A stretch of 64,000 nt of DNA from Mycoplasmataceae bacterium (GTDB lineage Bacteria > Bacillota_I > Bacilli_A > Mycoplasmatales > Mycoplasmoidaceae), in assembly GCA_031265955.1 (NCBI GenBank), contig JAISBY010000011.1, forward strand, positions 1 to 64,000. Reading direction: 5' to 3'. The notes under the pieces were generated by a model. It was given only the letters and a program-made list of their open reading frames with translations, was not told the origin of the DNA and made no database searches. Numbering within the stretch: position 1 is the stretch's first letter; every line of letters begins with the position of its first letter. The translations under genes were made by a program, and so were the position numbers. Positions 42,402 to 53,300 of this stretch are shown here, one piece after another.

Positions 42402-42893
42402 TTATTCAATTAAATGGTTAAGTCTAATGACATTGTCTAAACGATTGCCAATCTTGTCAACTTTTTCTTTTAGTGGATTAAAGTCGCTTTTAACCCAATC
42501 ACCAAATCAAGCCGGTTGATGAGTATCCATATTCTTAAGGCGTTCATCCTGTTTATCAAACCGAGCATCAATTTGCTCGAATTTATTTACGATTCATTTT
42601 TGAAATTCTAAAAACCAAGCAGGTGGTTGTGGTGGTTCAACAATTGTGTCCTTCATTTCCTCCATTATGATAACACGTTTTGTTGATAATTTAAAATTTA
42701 CACGATCAACGGAACGTTGAATTTCTTCTTTTGCCTTGGTTCATGCGTTATTGTTATAAAAATGAAAGATGATAGTGTTAGACAAGACATCCGAGATCTC
42801 TTTTCCATTGTTTTTAAGGCAAATTTGTTTAATTGTTGCGATTTTATCGGCCAATGTATTTGCTGATATATAAATAGTAATTGGTATAGTCAT
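42402..42893 (-). CDS. Hypothetical coiled-coil protein, paralog B (163 aa)
   Basis: Same layout as the gene at 22840: an alpha/beta N-terminal domain (ITIYISANTLADKIATIK, then NTIIFHFYNNNAW), the strongly kept linker STKRVIIMEEMKDTIVEPPQ with PPAWFLEFQKWIVN, and a coiled coil (FDKQDERLKNMDT, KEKVDKIGNRLDNVI) ending RLNHLIE. The linker is almost identical in DNA between the paralogs, while the ends differ. A GGAGAG site lies about 15 bases before the ATG. Function unknown; shared control with recA. Confidence 0.78.
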
Positions 42894-42963
42894 ATTCTTT
42901 TTAGCTATTCTCTCCTATATCTATTTAATACAGGCAAAAAAATAAATTTGCTAAATTATTTTT
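42894..42963 (-). promoter_or_regulatory. Shared promoter element before paralog B
   Basis: On the minus strand AAAAATAATTTAGCAAATTT (42944-42963) is followed by a T-run, GCCTGTATTAAATAG and GGAGAG. The core is letter-identical to those at 16311-16330 and 22795-22814, and the -10 region CTTGTATTAAAT is nearly that of paralog A. Confidence 0.6.
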
Positions 42964-43001
42964 AAATTTTTATTTTGAACAGGTAAAAACTTGTATTAAT
43001 A

Positions 43002-43143
43002 TTTAGAAGCACTATTCAAAATACTTACTGGGGTAACATTTTCTAGTAGAACCATTTATGTTCCCGATAATTTAATTGATGCTTACAAAGCATCGTCTTG
43101 ATTAAATAACACAATTCTATCGTTATCTCAGTGACCGAATTAG
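43002..43143 (+). pseudogene. Fossil copy of a surface protein C terminus
   Basis: Encodes ILTGVTFSSRTIYVPDNL and on to SLSQWPN with a stop at 43141, nearly the same as the end of the gene at 46491-48065. One extra base near 43020 breaks the frame at the left, and no start is present. The likeness runs a little past the stop codon. It was probably left by recombination between surface genes. 43144-43258 holds no gene. Confidence 0.75.
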
Positions 43144-43258
43144 TATTTTACAGATCGTTGTGGAAAGTTTCTTCATAGTGATAAAATTTGTAGTTCTGCC
43201 ATTTATGCTCAAACAACGATCAAGGCAAATTTCTAGATGATTTAAGAACTCTTTATAT

Positions 43259-44662
43259 TTACGGTAATTTAAACCCTACATAAGATCAATCGTCCGGTAT
43301 ATTTGCTATGGGTTTATGCTCTCCTTGATTGTCATTCCAAGCTCATGCAGTAGTTGAATTATTGTTGTTGTAGTGAATTGTGTGATTTGCCCCAACCCCA
43401 CATTCATCAAAAGCTTGATTGCCAATAGATGTTGGATTACTAGAATTATTTCAATATACATCGGTTAAATTATTGCATCCGTAAAATAGCAGTGAGCCGA
43501 TACTAGTCACCCCTACTGGAATATGAATTTCTTTAAGACTTGTACATTTATAAAAAGTTGAATTACAAATTTTACCAGTTGCTTTGGCATTTGTTAAATC
43601 GATACTCTTCAAACTTGTGCATTCCGAAAAGGCTGCGTCAACGATAGAATTTTCCGAAGTAAATCAATCATTAAGAGAATCCTTCATATCACCAGAAATT
43701 AGTCCTGCTTTACGAATTCAAGTTTTCCCAATTGCAGCAACGATTGCTGCACCAACAATATTATTTCCTGATTTATTTTCTACATAAGCGAGATTACTTT
43801 TATTGATACTATTTTTTAATTTCTCAATTCCTGAAACTGTTAAGCTTGGACAGCCTTCAAAAGTACCATCGGCGATAGAATCAATTATCGTAGTCTTACT
43901 AGTTGAAGGGGTGATTGTTTCCAAATTTGTACATTCTTCAAAAACATTTATTCCAATAGAAAAAGTACCTCCTGGCAATAAAATTTCCTTAAGATTTTTA
44001 CACTGGCTAAATGCTCTTTTAGCAATAGTACCTGCAAAAGATGTTGACGACAAGTCAATTTTTTCTATTGATTCACAGCGGAAGAAGGCGCTGGCCCCAA
44101 ATAATGATAATGTAACGTTAGAATCTATAGGAAATAAGACATTTTTTAAACCAGTGCATTGAGTAAAAGCAAAATCTCCGATTGAAAGACTACCAGATTT
44201 TGGTAGCACCACGGTTTCAATCTTAGCACATGCAGCGAAGGCACCCATGTCAATAGAAAGACCAGATGTGTTATTTTCAAAAGTAATTTTAATGTTTCTT
44301 GCTTCAGTTGTTAGAATTGGATTTTCCATAAAAGCTTTTTCTTTAATAGAAGAAAAATTAGATAAATCTATACATTCGTATGCTGATGCAGCGAATGCTT
44401 TGGTTGTATCCTTTTTAAAACCACTCAATGCACCGTTTCTTTCAGCAAAATAGGTATCTCAATCTGGACTATTAGGTGACAAGGTTTTAGAAACTATTGG
44501 AGGTTGTGGCGGAATGTTATTTTGCTTAGTATGCCATATTGCATAGCCAATACCCAATCCAATTCCTCCAGATATAACGAACGAAGAAGCTATGCCTAGC
44601 ATAATTTTCCTTCTACGATTTTTCCATGATTTTAATCATTTTTGTATTTCTTTGTTTTCCAT
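43259..44662 (-). CDS. BspA-like leucine-rich repeat surface protein (467 aa)
   Basis: A short basic cytosolic end (LKSWKNRRRKIM) is followed by a single helix (LGIASSFVISGGIGLGIGYAIW) and no lipobox, so the protein is membrane-anchored with an outside C terminus. Then come about 350 residues of LRR_5/BspA repeats, for example GAFAACAKIETVVLP, FAFTQCTGLKNVLFP, RAFSQCKNLKEILLP and VFEECTNLETITP. Late Trp are UGA. It likely binds host or bacterial surfaces. It is divergent from the AG-repeat leader at 44988. Confidence 0.82.
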
Positions 44663-44946
44663 ATTTGTTCTCTTTAAATATATTTATTAATTGTCATTAT
44701 TCAAAATCACAATAAATGAATAGTTATTTTTACTATTACTCACAATTATTTTGAATAACATATTACTAATATATTGGGAAAATTTACTTCTTTAAAATAT
44801 TTAACTAATGTTCATAAAAAATGATTTTTTTGTAATGCAAACACTATACATGGTATGAATTTTGTGACGCATAAATATTAAATGAATCATCACGGATGTA
44901 ACTCATTACCTTTGACTACTGCGTTAGGAATAATGATTTACAATAA

Positions 44947-44977
44947 TTGAAATGGGAAAATATGTTAATGCTATAAT
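44947..44977 (+). promoter_or_regulatory. Promoter of the AG-repeat leader
   Basis: TTGAAA (44947-44952), 19-base spacer, TATAAT (44972-44977). Transcription would begin at about 44984, a few bases before ATG 44988, giving a nearly leaderless short ORF that holds the AG repeat. The segment 44663-44946 is otherwise AT-rich with no gene seen. Confidence 0.55.
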
Positions 44978-44987
44978 GTATTCCAAC

Positions 44988-45032
44988 ATGAGAGAGAGAG
45001 AGAGAGAGAGAGTAAATATGCCTACGGCATAG
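44988..45032 (+). other. Leader ORF containing an (AG)11 repeat
   Basis: ATG is followed by eleven AG units (44991-45012), giving Met-(Arg-Glu)n. At eleven the frame reads MRERERERVNMPTA and stops at 45030-45032, 18 bases before the terminator stem. With twelve units it stops at once (TAA). With ten it runs through the whole terminator hairpin to a TAG at 45110-45112. So unit number decides whether ribosomes cover the hairpin. The ORF has no ribosome site of its own and could be chance. The repeat is certain; its role is inferred. Confidence 0.5.
44991..45012 (+). repeat. (AG)11 dinucleotide repeat
   Basis: Twenty-two bases of perfect AG, the only long dinucleotide repeat I saw in the window. 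Placed just after the promoter of a surface protein gene. Such tracts change length by slippage. Confidence 0.95.
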
Positions 45033-45050
45033 TTTTTTCTTCTTTCTCTA

Positions 45051-45085
45051 AACAAGATATAGCTTTTGCTATATCTTGTTTTTTT
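45051..45085 (+). terminator. Perfect intrinsic terminator in the leader
   Basis: AACAAGATATAGC (45051-45063), loop TTTT, GCTATATCTTGTT (45068-45080), then a T-run to 45085. The 13-bp stem has no mismatch. It stands between the promoter and the gene at 45132, with no upstream plus-strand gene to end, so it acts as an attenuator or ends a small RNA of about 100 bases. Confidence 0.85.
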
Positions 45086-45131
45086 GCACCTCTCAGTCTA
45101 AATACAAACTAGAAAAGGAGACAAATAGATA

Positions 45132-46466
45132 ATGAAAAAACATTGGTCAAAAAAGGCGAAATTTACATTATTGATTCCATCAATAACAATAGGCGTGGGT
45201 GGCGGTACTTATGGAGGACTAGCGATTGCTGGATATGTATTCCATGTTGGCCCGTTGGCACATAACGCAATAAACGTTAACGAAATTTTTGGAATAGGTT
45301 TTGCTTGAAATGCAAATAATTATGAAGGACCTGGTTCATCAGAAGCAAATGCATTAAACGACAATCCAAACATCGATGTAATGAATGCCAGAATTATGAC
45401 ATGATTAACTGAAAATGATAAAACCCAATATTTCAATGTAGTTAATGACTTAATATATGGCGCGCCAGTTATTTCAGGAAGTACTTATACCATTACTGTC
45501 ACTACTTCTGGTTCTAGCTATTCAGGTAGTTTTACAATTACTAGTATTTACATTGACACATCCACGCATAATTTGAATACCGACGTGTCAAACAAAATTG
45601 TTGACGATACATCTGTGCTAGGAACAACTGTAGGAGCAGTATTGCAAAAACTTAAAGATAATAATACAAATCTAAATTTAAATGCAGTAGCAATTTCTAC
45701 TGCAGGTTTTGTTGATCCTAGCGCTACTATTAGTAGAGATACAGCAAGTTCTTTATGAACTGAATACGACTCCACTAATCACTACTATGCATATCAATTC
45801 ACACTAAGTGGCTTAGACAATTCACAATACACAGGCCAAAGCATTTTAATTAATGTTAAATTACAAAGAACTGCTTACCCACTGGAATCAGCGGTAACAT
45901 TTGCAAGACATTTTTATGAAGTTCCTAACTTAGAGCAAGTAAAAGATACATTTGATAGTGCTTATTCTGCTCAATCTTGATACACGAACTTTATGTCTGT
46001 GTCAACTAATTTATCTTGAGGAACTATCTCCACTTCATGCACACTTACGTATGGAGATGCTAATCAATATTATTTATCGGGTTCTACATCATTCACACTA
46101 AATATCGATAATCCTACAGCAATTTCTGAATTATTTTTAAGTGACGATAAATCTCTAAACATTGTGAACGATACAATTGCTACACCATTAGTATTCTATA
46201 CAGATCCATCTAGCGCTGATTTATCAAACGCTTATCAAGACGTATATGTCTTATTAACAAATAGATATGTTGGTAATTATGGAAGTGAAACTTGAATTAA
46301 TTTCAATAGTTTAGATTTTACATCAATGTACGCTACAGGAGTAAATGCTAGTGCTGGAACTAGCGGTAATAAAGGAACGATCACTATTAGCGCACTTAGT
46401 GGTTCAACAATTTATTCTGGTTCATTAAACATAACTTGACAATCTTGGAATTACATTCCCGTTTAA
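45132..46466 (+). CDS. Surface protein, N-terminally anchored (444 aa)
   Basis: A signal-anchor (FTLLIPSITIGVGGGTYGGLAIAG) without a lipobox is followed by an extracellular part rich in Ser, Thr, Asn and Tyr with repeated beta segments such as STYTITVTTSG, STIYSGSLNIT and YSGSFTIT. Five or more Trp are UGA. No known domain is clear. An AAAAGGAG ribosome site lies 11 bases before the ATG at 45132. Expression would depend on passing the leader terminator. It is followed by another surface gene 24 bases on. Confidence 0.72.
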
Positions 46467-46490
46467 TTAACATATTGTCTATAAAAACAT

Positions 46491-48065
46491 ATGAAAAAGC
46501 ACTTATGTAATCTAATCGTTCCTATCGTAGGGGCTGTTTCATTAACTTCTAATGCAAATATAAATCATTCACTTGCAAATGTTGAATCTATAGATATAGG
46601 TACTATTATTACCAATACCAACATGGGTTTATTGTTGACAAAACCGACACCTAATACAATTATGGCGTTTATCAATAATCAAATTATGTCCACACAATAT
46701 AAGGATTTAATTAATGATTTAGAAATTGACGGTTCCATCGGCGGTTCGCAAACAACCGTAAAAGTGGCATGAGGTACTAAATACATAGGAAGCGTGAACA
46801 TTGTCTACACAATTTCTGTCAAACAAAATTTATCTAATATCCAATTATTGAATAATGGTGAGATAAATTCATTATCCAATCCATATTCAACTATACCGGC
46901 AGATGGAGAAATATTAAATGCATTGCTTAATTTAGATAATGATTTACGAATCAATCAACTCTACATCTTTTCTATACAATATGACGAAACTCACACGATG
47001 ACAGGAAGCGACTATTCAGGTGCACATTCTGTCATAGTTAAACCATACGAAAATAGTAATATTTATACTGGATCACTTGAAGTGTTTTTTTGTACAAGTA
47101 AAATGAATATTGCTGATGATTGTACTGTAAACTCAATATCAATTCCATCATATTACACATTGAGTAATATTCCTACCAATACTTTATTAACAAAAATTAT
47201 AGTTAGCAATCCTAATATTACTACTAGTAAGTTAGCCGGAACTAGCTACTCTCTCGCTAAAGGTGCGTCTAATATCACTCTAACCATTAATAATTCTAAT
47301 CAATACTACAATGTCTCACAAGTAACACTAACAGTAAATACTACTAATTTAGACACATGTAAAGCTTGAAATTATACACTAGATCAAGTACTTGCTAATT
47401 CTGATGATTCAGGATGAGACATAGTTGGTGACAATACTAAAGGTACGCTAAGTTTTTTTGTAATTGATGAGAACACAAAGGAAGTAAATGTTTGTGACTC
47501 TGGTAAATACAAAAATGTTTCGCCTGGAGTCAATGCACGAACCGAACCTCCTGCTGGAAAAATTTCAACGTCTAAATTAACACTTGGCACTAGAATAATT
47601 AGTCCTGATGGGAAAATATACAGATGTACAGGATTTGTCGGCAGCGATGCGGCATTAGTTTGGGGCGGAGCATTTGCCAATAACTCGTCTCTTATCGGAA
47701 CTATAACTATACCGTCGTCATATGGAAATTTAGTCAAAGATATATTTAGAGCTACAAAAATTCAACATATCGTATTTGGTAATGGTTGAAATTCAATACC
47801 AAATTCTAACACTGATACTTGTTGATTTATGAGTACTACTCTGCAATCAATAGATTTTCCCGAAACTTTTACTACAACTCCTGTTGCCGCTAATTCCAAT
47901 ATATATTCGGCAACACAATATGCTTTTAGAAATACTACTCAAGTACTTACTGGTGCAACATTTTCAAGCAGAACCATATACGTTCCCGATAATTTAATTG
48001 ATGCTTATAAAGCATCGTCTTGATCAAACAATACAATCTTATCGTTATCTCAATGGCCAAATTAA
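46491..48065 (+). CDS. Variable-type surface protein with BspA-like C terminus (524 aa)
   Basis: A hydrophobic N terminus (LCNLIVPIVGAVSLTSNANI) acts as a signal sequence and has no typical lipobox. The next 130 residues resemble mycoplasma lipoprotein-17-type repeats: NTNMGLLLTKPTPNTIMAFI followed by a beta strand pair ending KYIGSVNIVYTI. The last 150 residues match BspA/LRR_5 repeats, with SIDFPETF and the cap RTIYVPDNLIDAYKASSW. A broken copy of this cap is at 43002-43143. It probably shares the transcript of the gene at 45132. The ligand is unknown. Confidence 0.75.
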
Positions 48066-48069
48066 TATT

Positions 48070-48309
48070 TTACAGACTGTCGTGAAAAGTTCGATTGATG
48101 ATGTCGTTTTGTTGGTCTTTAGATAGTTTTATAAAATTAACAGCATAACCACTAATACGAACGGTGAGCTGTGGATATTTGTCAGGGTGCTTTTGAGCGT
48201 CTTTTAATGTTTCGCGTGTTAAAACATTAACATTAAGGTGATGTGCTCCTTTTTCAAAATATCCATCTAGTAATTCCACTAAATTTTCTTGTTGTTTTTT
48301 ATTAGTCAT
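48070..48309 (-). CDS. Detached glycyl-radical domain of pyruvate formate-lyase (79 aa)
   Basis: Corresponds to the last 80 or so residues of [43 protein letters not shown], then GYAVNFIKL and [11 protein letters not shown]. The radical glycine is Gly 54 in RISGYA. It has its own ATG 7 bases after the pflB stop and in a different frame. In ordinary PFL this domain is covalently joined. It resembles the GrcA/YfiD spare part of enterobacteria, but here the large subunit lacks the domain, so it must supply the radical in trans. Both parts look intact. Confidence 0.88.
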   Translation of the reverse strand: MTNKKQQENLVELLDGYFEKGAHHLNVNVLTRETLKDAQKHPDKYPQLTVRISGYAVNFIKLSKDQQNDIINRTFHDSL

Positions 48310-48316
48310 AATTTAC

Positions 48317-50443
48317 CTACTTATTTTTCTTTTTATTAGAAGCTTTATGCTTTTTAGTTTTGACACGATGAACAGCATCAATGTTGAATGCATCATCATG
48401 AGTGATTATAAACTCATCGCCTTTACCTAATGCATCAGGAATGATACTAAAAGTATTTGATATCCCGTCAGAGGCATGTTTGAATGGAATTTTAGCAACT
48501 GAAGCTAATGATGCCACCGCCCCGTTTTTATCTCTGCCATGCATTGGATTAGCACCTGGCGCAAACGGTTCTCCACCCTTGCGTCCATCTGGTGTTGATC
48601 CAGTGTTGCGACCATACATTACATTAGAAGTAATAGTTAAAACGGAAGTAGTTAATTCTGATAAGCGATAAGTCCCGTGTCGTCTTAACATATTTACAAA
48701 TAATCGCAATACATCTTGTGCTAGCGAGTCAACACGATCATCATCGTTACCATATTTCGGGTATTCTCCCTCGACTCGATAGTCAATTGCAATATAACGT
48801 TCTGTATTAGGAATTTGTTTTCATACTGGATACACTTTCGCATGCTTAATAGCGGATAGCGAATCAGCTACGACTGATAATCCGGCAATGCCAGTTGCAA
48901 AGAAACGGTGAATATGAAAATCATATAACGCCATTTGCCCGGCTTCATAATAGTACTTGTCATGCATGTAATGAATGATGTTAAGTGTTTTAATATATAG
49001 AGAAGCTAATCAACGTAATACGACTAAATAACGGTCTCAGATTTCTTGAAAGTCCAATGGCTTAGTAAGATCAAGTTGTCCTTGTCTTGGACCAATTTGG
49101 TGCTCTGGATGAATTTCATCAAAGCCACCATTAATGGCATAAAGTAATGCTTTAGCAAGATTAGCCCTCGCCCCAAAGAATTGCATTTGTTTACCAATTT
49201 TCATTGGTGAAACACAACAGGCAATACCATAATCATCACCATGAGTTACGCGCATCAAATCATCAGATTCATATTGAATTGATGAATAAAGAATGGAGTA
49301 CTTGGCACAAAATTCTTTAAACTTTCTAGGTAAATTTTTCGATCATAGTACTGTTAAATTTGGCTCAGGTGCAGGGCCCATATTTGCTAATGTATGTAAT
49401 GTACGAAAAGAAGTTTTAGTGACTAAAGTACGTCCATCTATGCCCATTCCAGCGACTGACTCAGTCGCTCATACCGGATCACCTGCAAAAATATCATTAT
49501 ATTCAGGCGTCCTCATAAAACGTACCATTCTTAATTTCATTACCAAGTGGTCAATTAACTCTTGCGCTTCTTTTTCAGTAATGTTTTTTTTCTTTAAATC
49601 TCGTTGAATATAAATGTCTAAAAAAGTAGAAATACGTCCTACAGACATTGCGGCTCCGTTTTGATCTTTGATAGCAGCTAAATATCCATAATACGTTCAT
49701 TGAATCGCTTCTTGAGCATTTTTCGCAGGAGTAGAAATATCATGACCATAAGCCATTGCCATTTTTTTCATCGCTTCTAATGCCCTAATTTGATCAGAAG
49801 ACTCTTCTCTTAAACGAATGACAGCATCGTTCATATCGTACGGAATAAGATTACGCGTTGCTTTTTTCTCAGCAACCAAATAATCTATTCCATACAAGGC
49901 AATTCTTCGATAATCACCGATAATACGTCCTCTAGAGTAAGCGTCTGGTAGTCCTGTAATAATATGTAAATGTCGAGCTTTACGCATCTCTTCGGTGTAA
50001 GCATCAAACACTCCTTGATTATGTGTCTTTCGGTATTTAGTGTAAATTTCATTAATATGTGGGTCTGTCTTAAAGCCAAAAGCTTGGGCAGCTTCTTTAG
50101 CCATACGAACACCACCGATTGGCATGTAAGCTCTTTTAAGTGGCACATCAGTTTGCACCCCAACAATCTTTTCTAACTTTTTGTCAATGTACCCGGGACC
50201 ATAAGCGTCAATAAAAGAAACGCGTTGATCCATGTCTAAAACACCACCTTGTTTACGCTCTTCATCCATTAATTTGAGAACTTTATTTCAAAGTTTTTTG
50301 GTATTTTCAGTAGGCGGAGCCAAAAAAGATTCGTCACCTTCGTAGGGAGTGTAATTTAATTGGATAAAACTTCTAACATCTACTTCGTCACATCAAAATC
50401 CAGATACAAAACCATCTCATTGTTTAAATCATTTTCTTACCAT
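48317..50443 (-). CDS. pflB: Pyruvate formate-lyase core subunit, without glycyl-radical domain (708 aa)
   Basis: Splits pyruvate with CoA into acetyl-CoA and formate. The catalytic cysteine pair is in [10 protein letters not shown] (409, 410). Other PFL sequences: [71 protein letters not shown] and [20 protein letters not shown]. The usual link to the radical domain is replaced by about 30 residues with a lysine-rich end ([15 protein letters not shown]) and a stop. Many Trp are UGA. Activation needs PflA (30174). The next gene carries the missing domain. Confidence 0.93.
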
Positions 50444-50518
50444 ATGCGCCTACCTAAGTGAGTCAATTAAATATCTATTGTGCTAATAAATATAATAGGA
50501 TTATATTCGTTAAAATAA

Positions 50519-51562
50519 ATGGCAATCATTATAAGAAAAAATACTATTAAAGTTTTGGTAGGCAATGTCCAAATTGGTCATCAAAACAGAGTTGTTATTC
50601 AATCTATGACTAACACTAAAACTAGCGACATATCCGCTACTGTTAACCAAATTAAAGCTTTAGTTAAAAATGGCGCTGAATTAGTTAGAGTGGCTGTTTT
50701 AGACAATGCTGATGCAAATGCTTTAAAACAAATCGTTAAATTATCGTCTTGCCCCATCATTGCCGACATTCATTACAATAATCATTTTGCCATTACAGCT
50801 ATTGAAAGCGGAGTCGGCAAAATTCGCATTAATCCTGCCAATATCAAACTGGATTCATTAAAAGAAATTGTAGAATACGCCAAGAAACATAAAACAGCTA
50901 TCCGCATTGGCATTAATCAAGGCTCTAGATTAAATAATCATGGTTATAAAAACATCAAAGACATGGTAAATTGTGCTTTAAGTTTTATTAGAAAATTTGA
51001 GTCATGAAATTTTAAAAAGATTATTGTGAGTTTAAAATCATCTGATCCATTATCAGTAATTGAACTATATGAATTGGCCGCGCAAAAAATTAAATATCCA
51101 TTACATTTAGGTGTCACCGAAGCTGGAACCTATGATAATGCGTTAATCAAAAGTACATTAGGGCTGTCTCCGTTGTTGTTAAAAGGAATTGGTGATACTA
51201 TCCGTATCTCAATAACTGGAAATCCAATCATCGAACCAATCGCAGCCAAAAAAATATTAAATAATACTGGTTTATACAGAAATATCCCTAATATCATTTC
51301 ATGTCCGACATGCGGTAGATTGCAATGAAACTTATTGGATCTATTAAAACAAGTTGAGCAATATACTCAAAATATAAATAAGCATTTATCTATCGTAATT
51401 ATGGGCTGTGCTGTCAACGGTATTGGCGAATGTGAAAAAGCTAATATTGGTATTTACGGCAATAAAAATTCTTTAGTTCTTTATAAGAATGGTAAACAAA
51501 TAAAGAATATTCCCTTCAAAAATGGGTTTAGCGAAATTAAAAAATTAATTCAATTGTTCTAA
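50519..51562 (+). CDS. ispG: 4-hydroxy-3-methylbut-2-enyl diphosphate synthase (347 aa)
   Basis: Sixth enzyme of the MEP isoprenoid route. The N-terminal TIM barrel has VVIQSMTNTKTSDI, VRVAVLDNADA, PIIADIHYN and KIRINPANI. The C-terminal 4Fe-4S cluster cysteines are in SCPTCGR (262, 265) and MGCAVNGIGE (297). Length 347 is the short bacterial form. UGA Trp at about 163 and 270 break it under the standard code. The ATG at 50519 lies 75 bases from the divergent pflB. Its presence implies a working MEP pathway elsewhere in the genome. Confidence 0.95.
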
Positions 51563-51568
51563 TCAATT

Positions 51569-53170
51569 TTATAACTTGTGTTTCTCATGTTTAATTGCTG
51601 AGCCAACAAAACCCGTGAAAACTGGATCCGGTCGTCCAGGTCATGAGTTAAATTCCGGGTGAAACTGTACCCCGAAAAAGAAAGGGTGGTCTGGTATTTC
51701 AGCCATTTCCACAGTTCTCTCCTTATCATTTGAAAAAGCGGTAAATTTAAAACCAGCTTTTTCAAAAATAGGAATAAACTGATTATTAAATTCCCAACGA
51801 TGGCGATGTCTTTCGCCAACCATATCGCTTTTATAAAGTTTATAAGCTAAAGAATTTTTATCGGTGATAACACATTGTTGTTCGCCTAATCGCATACGTC
51901 CATCTATGTAATCAAATAATTTAAATTCTGCATCAGGATTAATTTCAGTAGTATTTGCATTTTTTAAGCCTAGAACATTACGACCAAATTCGATTGTAGC
52001 AGTTTGCATTCCATAACAAATACCCAAATATGGAATCTTGTTCTCCCTGGCATATTTAATTGCTTGTAATTTACCCTCAATACCACGACTGCCAAATCCT
52101 CCAGGTACTAAAATACCGTGACAACCCCTAAAAACCTTCTTCATGCTCGCATTAGGTTTTTCTAATTCTTCAGAATTTATTCAAGCTATATTAATATTTC
52201 GTGAAAATTCTCATGAAGCTAGTTTTAACGATTCCACTAAAGAATAATATGAGTCATGTAAATCGTTATATTTACCAACCATCGCAATTTTAATTTTCTG
52301 CTTGATGTTCTTAATTTTATGAACATATCGATTTCATTTATTGATATTTTGTGATTGTTTTAGTTCTAAACCAAAATATTTATATATAGCCTTGTGCATA
52401 TTTTGTTTGTAAAGTTCGGTAGGTAAATAATAAACGGATGGTAAGTTTAGTGATTTAAAGATGTTTTCAACTGAAATATGCGACAGCATACCAATTTTTT
52501 CAACTGTATTTTTATCAATAGCCACATCGCTACGTAATACCAGCATTGCCGGCATAACACCCATATTACCAATTGTTTTTACAGCATGCTGTGTAGGCTT
52601 AGTTTTAAGTTCACCACTGGTAACTACTTTAATTAATGGGGAACATAAAATAAATAAAACATCATCTCTACCATATTCACCTCTAAACTGACCTAGAGCC
52701 TCTACAAACGGAATAGATTCAATATCGCCCACCGTTCCACCAACTTCAATAATTAAGAAATCGGGCGTCTCAGCCTTGATGATGTTCATAATTTTAGATT
52801 TAATTTGATCAGTAACGTGAGGTATAACTTGGACAGTTTTACCGTTATACCCACCGGCACGTTCTTTTTCAATAATTTCTTTATAAATACGACCACTGGT
52901 AATTGTAGATAATTTAGTAATTTTACGGCCTAAAAATCTTTCGTAACTTCCCAAATCTAAATCCGTTTCACCACCATCTTGTGTAACGAATACTTCCCCA
53001 TGTTGTAACGGGCTTAAAGTCCCTGGATCAACATTAAGATATGGATCAAATTTCATCATGGAAACTTTATTTCCTAGTTCAGTCAAAATACGAGCGATGG
53101 ATGATGCTACTATACCTTTGCCTAAAGAACTATATACACCACCAAAAATAACCATCACTTTCGTCTTCAT
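51569..53170 (-). CDS. pyrG: CTP synthase (533 aa)
   Basis: Aminates UTP to CTP using glutamine. The N-terminal synthetase domain has GGVYSSLGKGIVASSIARIL, KFDPYLNVDPGTLSP and HGEVFVTQDGGETDLDLGSY. The C-terminal amidotransferase has GICYGMQTATIEF (nucleophile Cys) and VQFHPEF. Length is standard. Reading TGA as Trp is needed in the middle and at the end. It is convergent with ispG, 6 bases between stops. Confidence 0.96.
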
Positions 53171-53300
53171 TAAATTACCGCCTTAATGATTTTTATTATA
53201 TATAAAAATTAAATACGAACTTGTCCAGGTATTCTAGTATGGTTAGAAACCATTATCTATTTTGATACATTGATAAATTAATGATAAAATTAATAACTCT

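Noticed and set aside
43584-44453. Plus-strand frames across the BspA-like gene
   Set aside because: These are opposite-strand shadows; the minus frame has the anchor, the LRR pattern and the right length.
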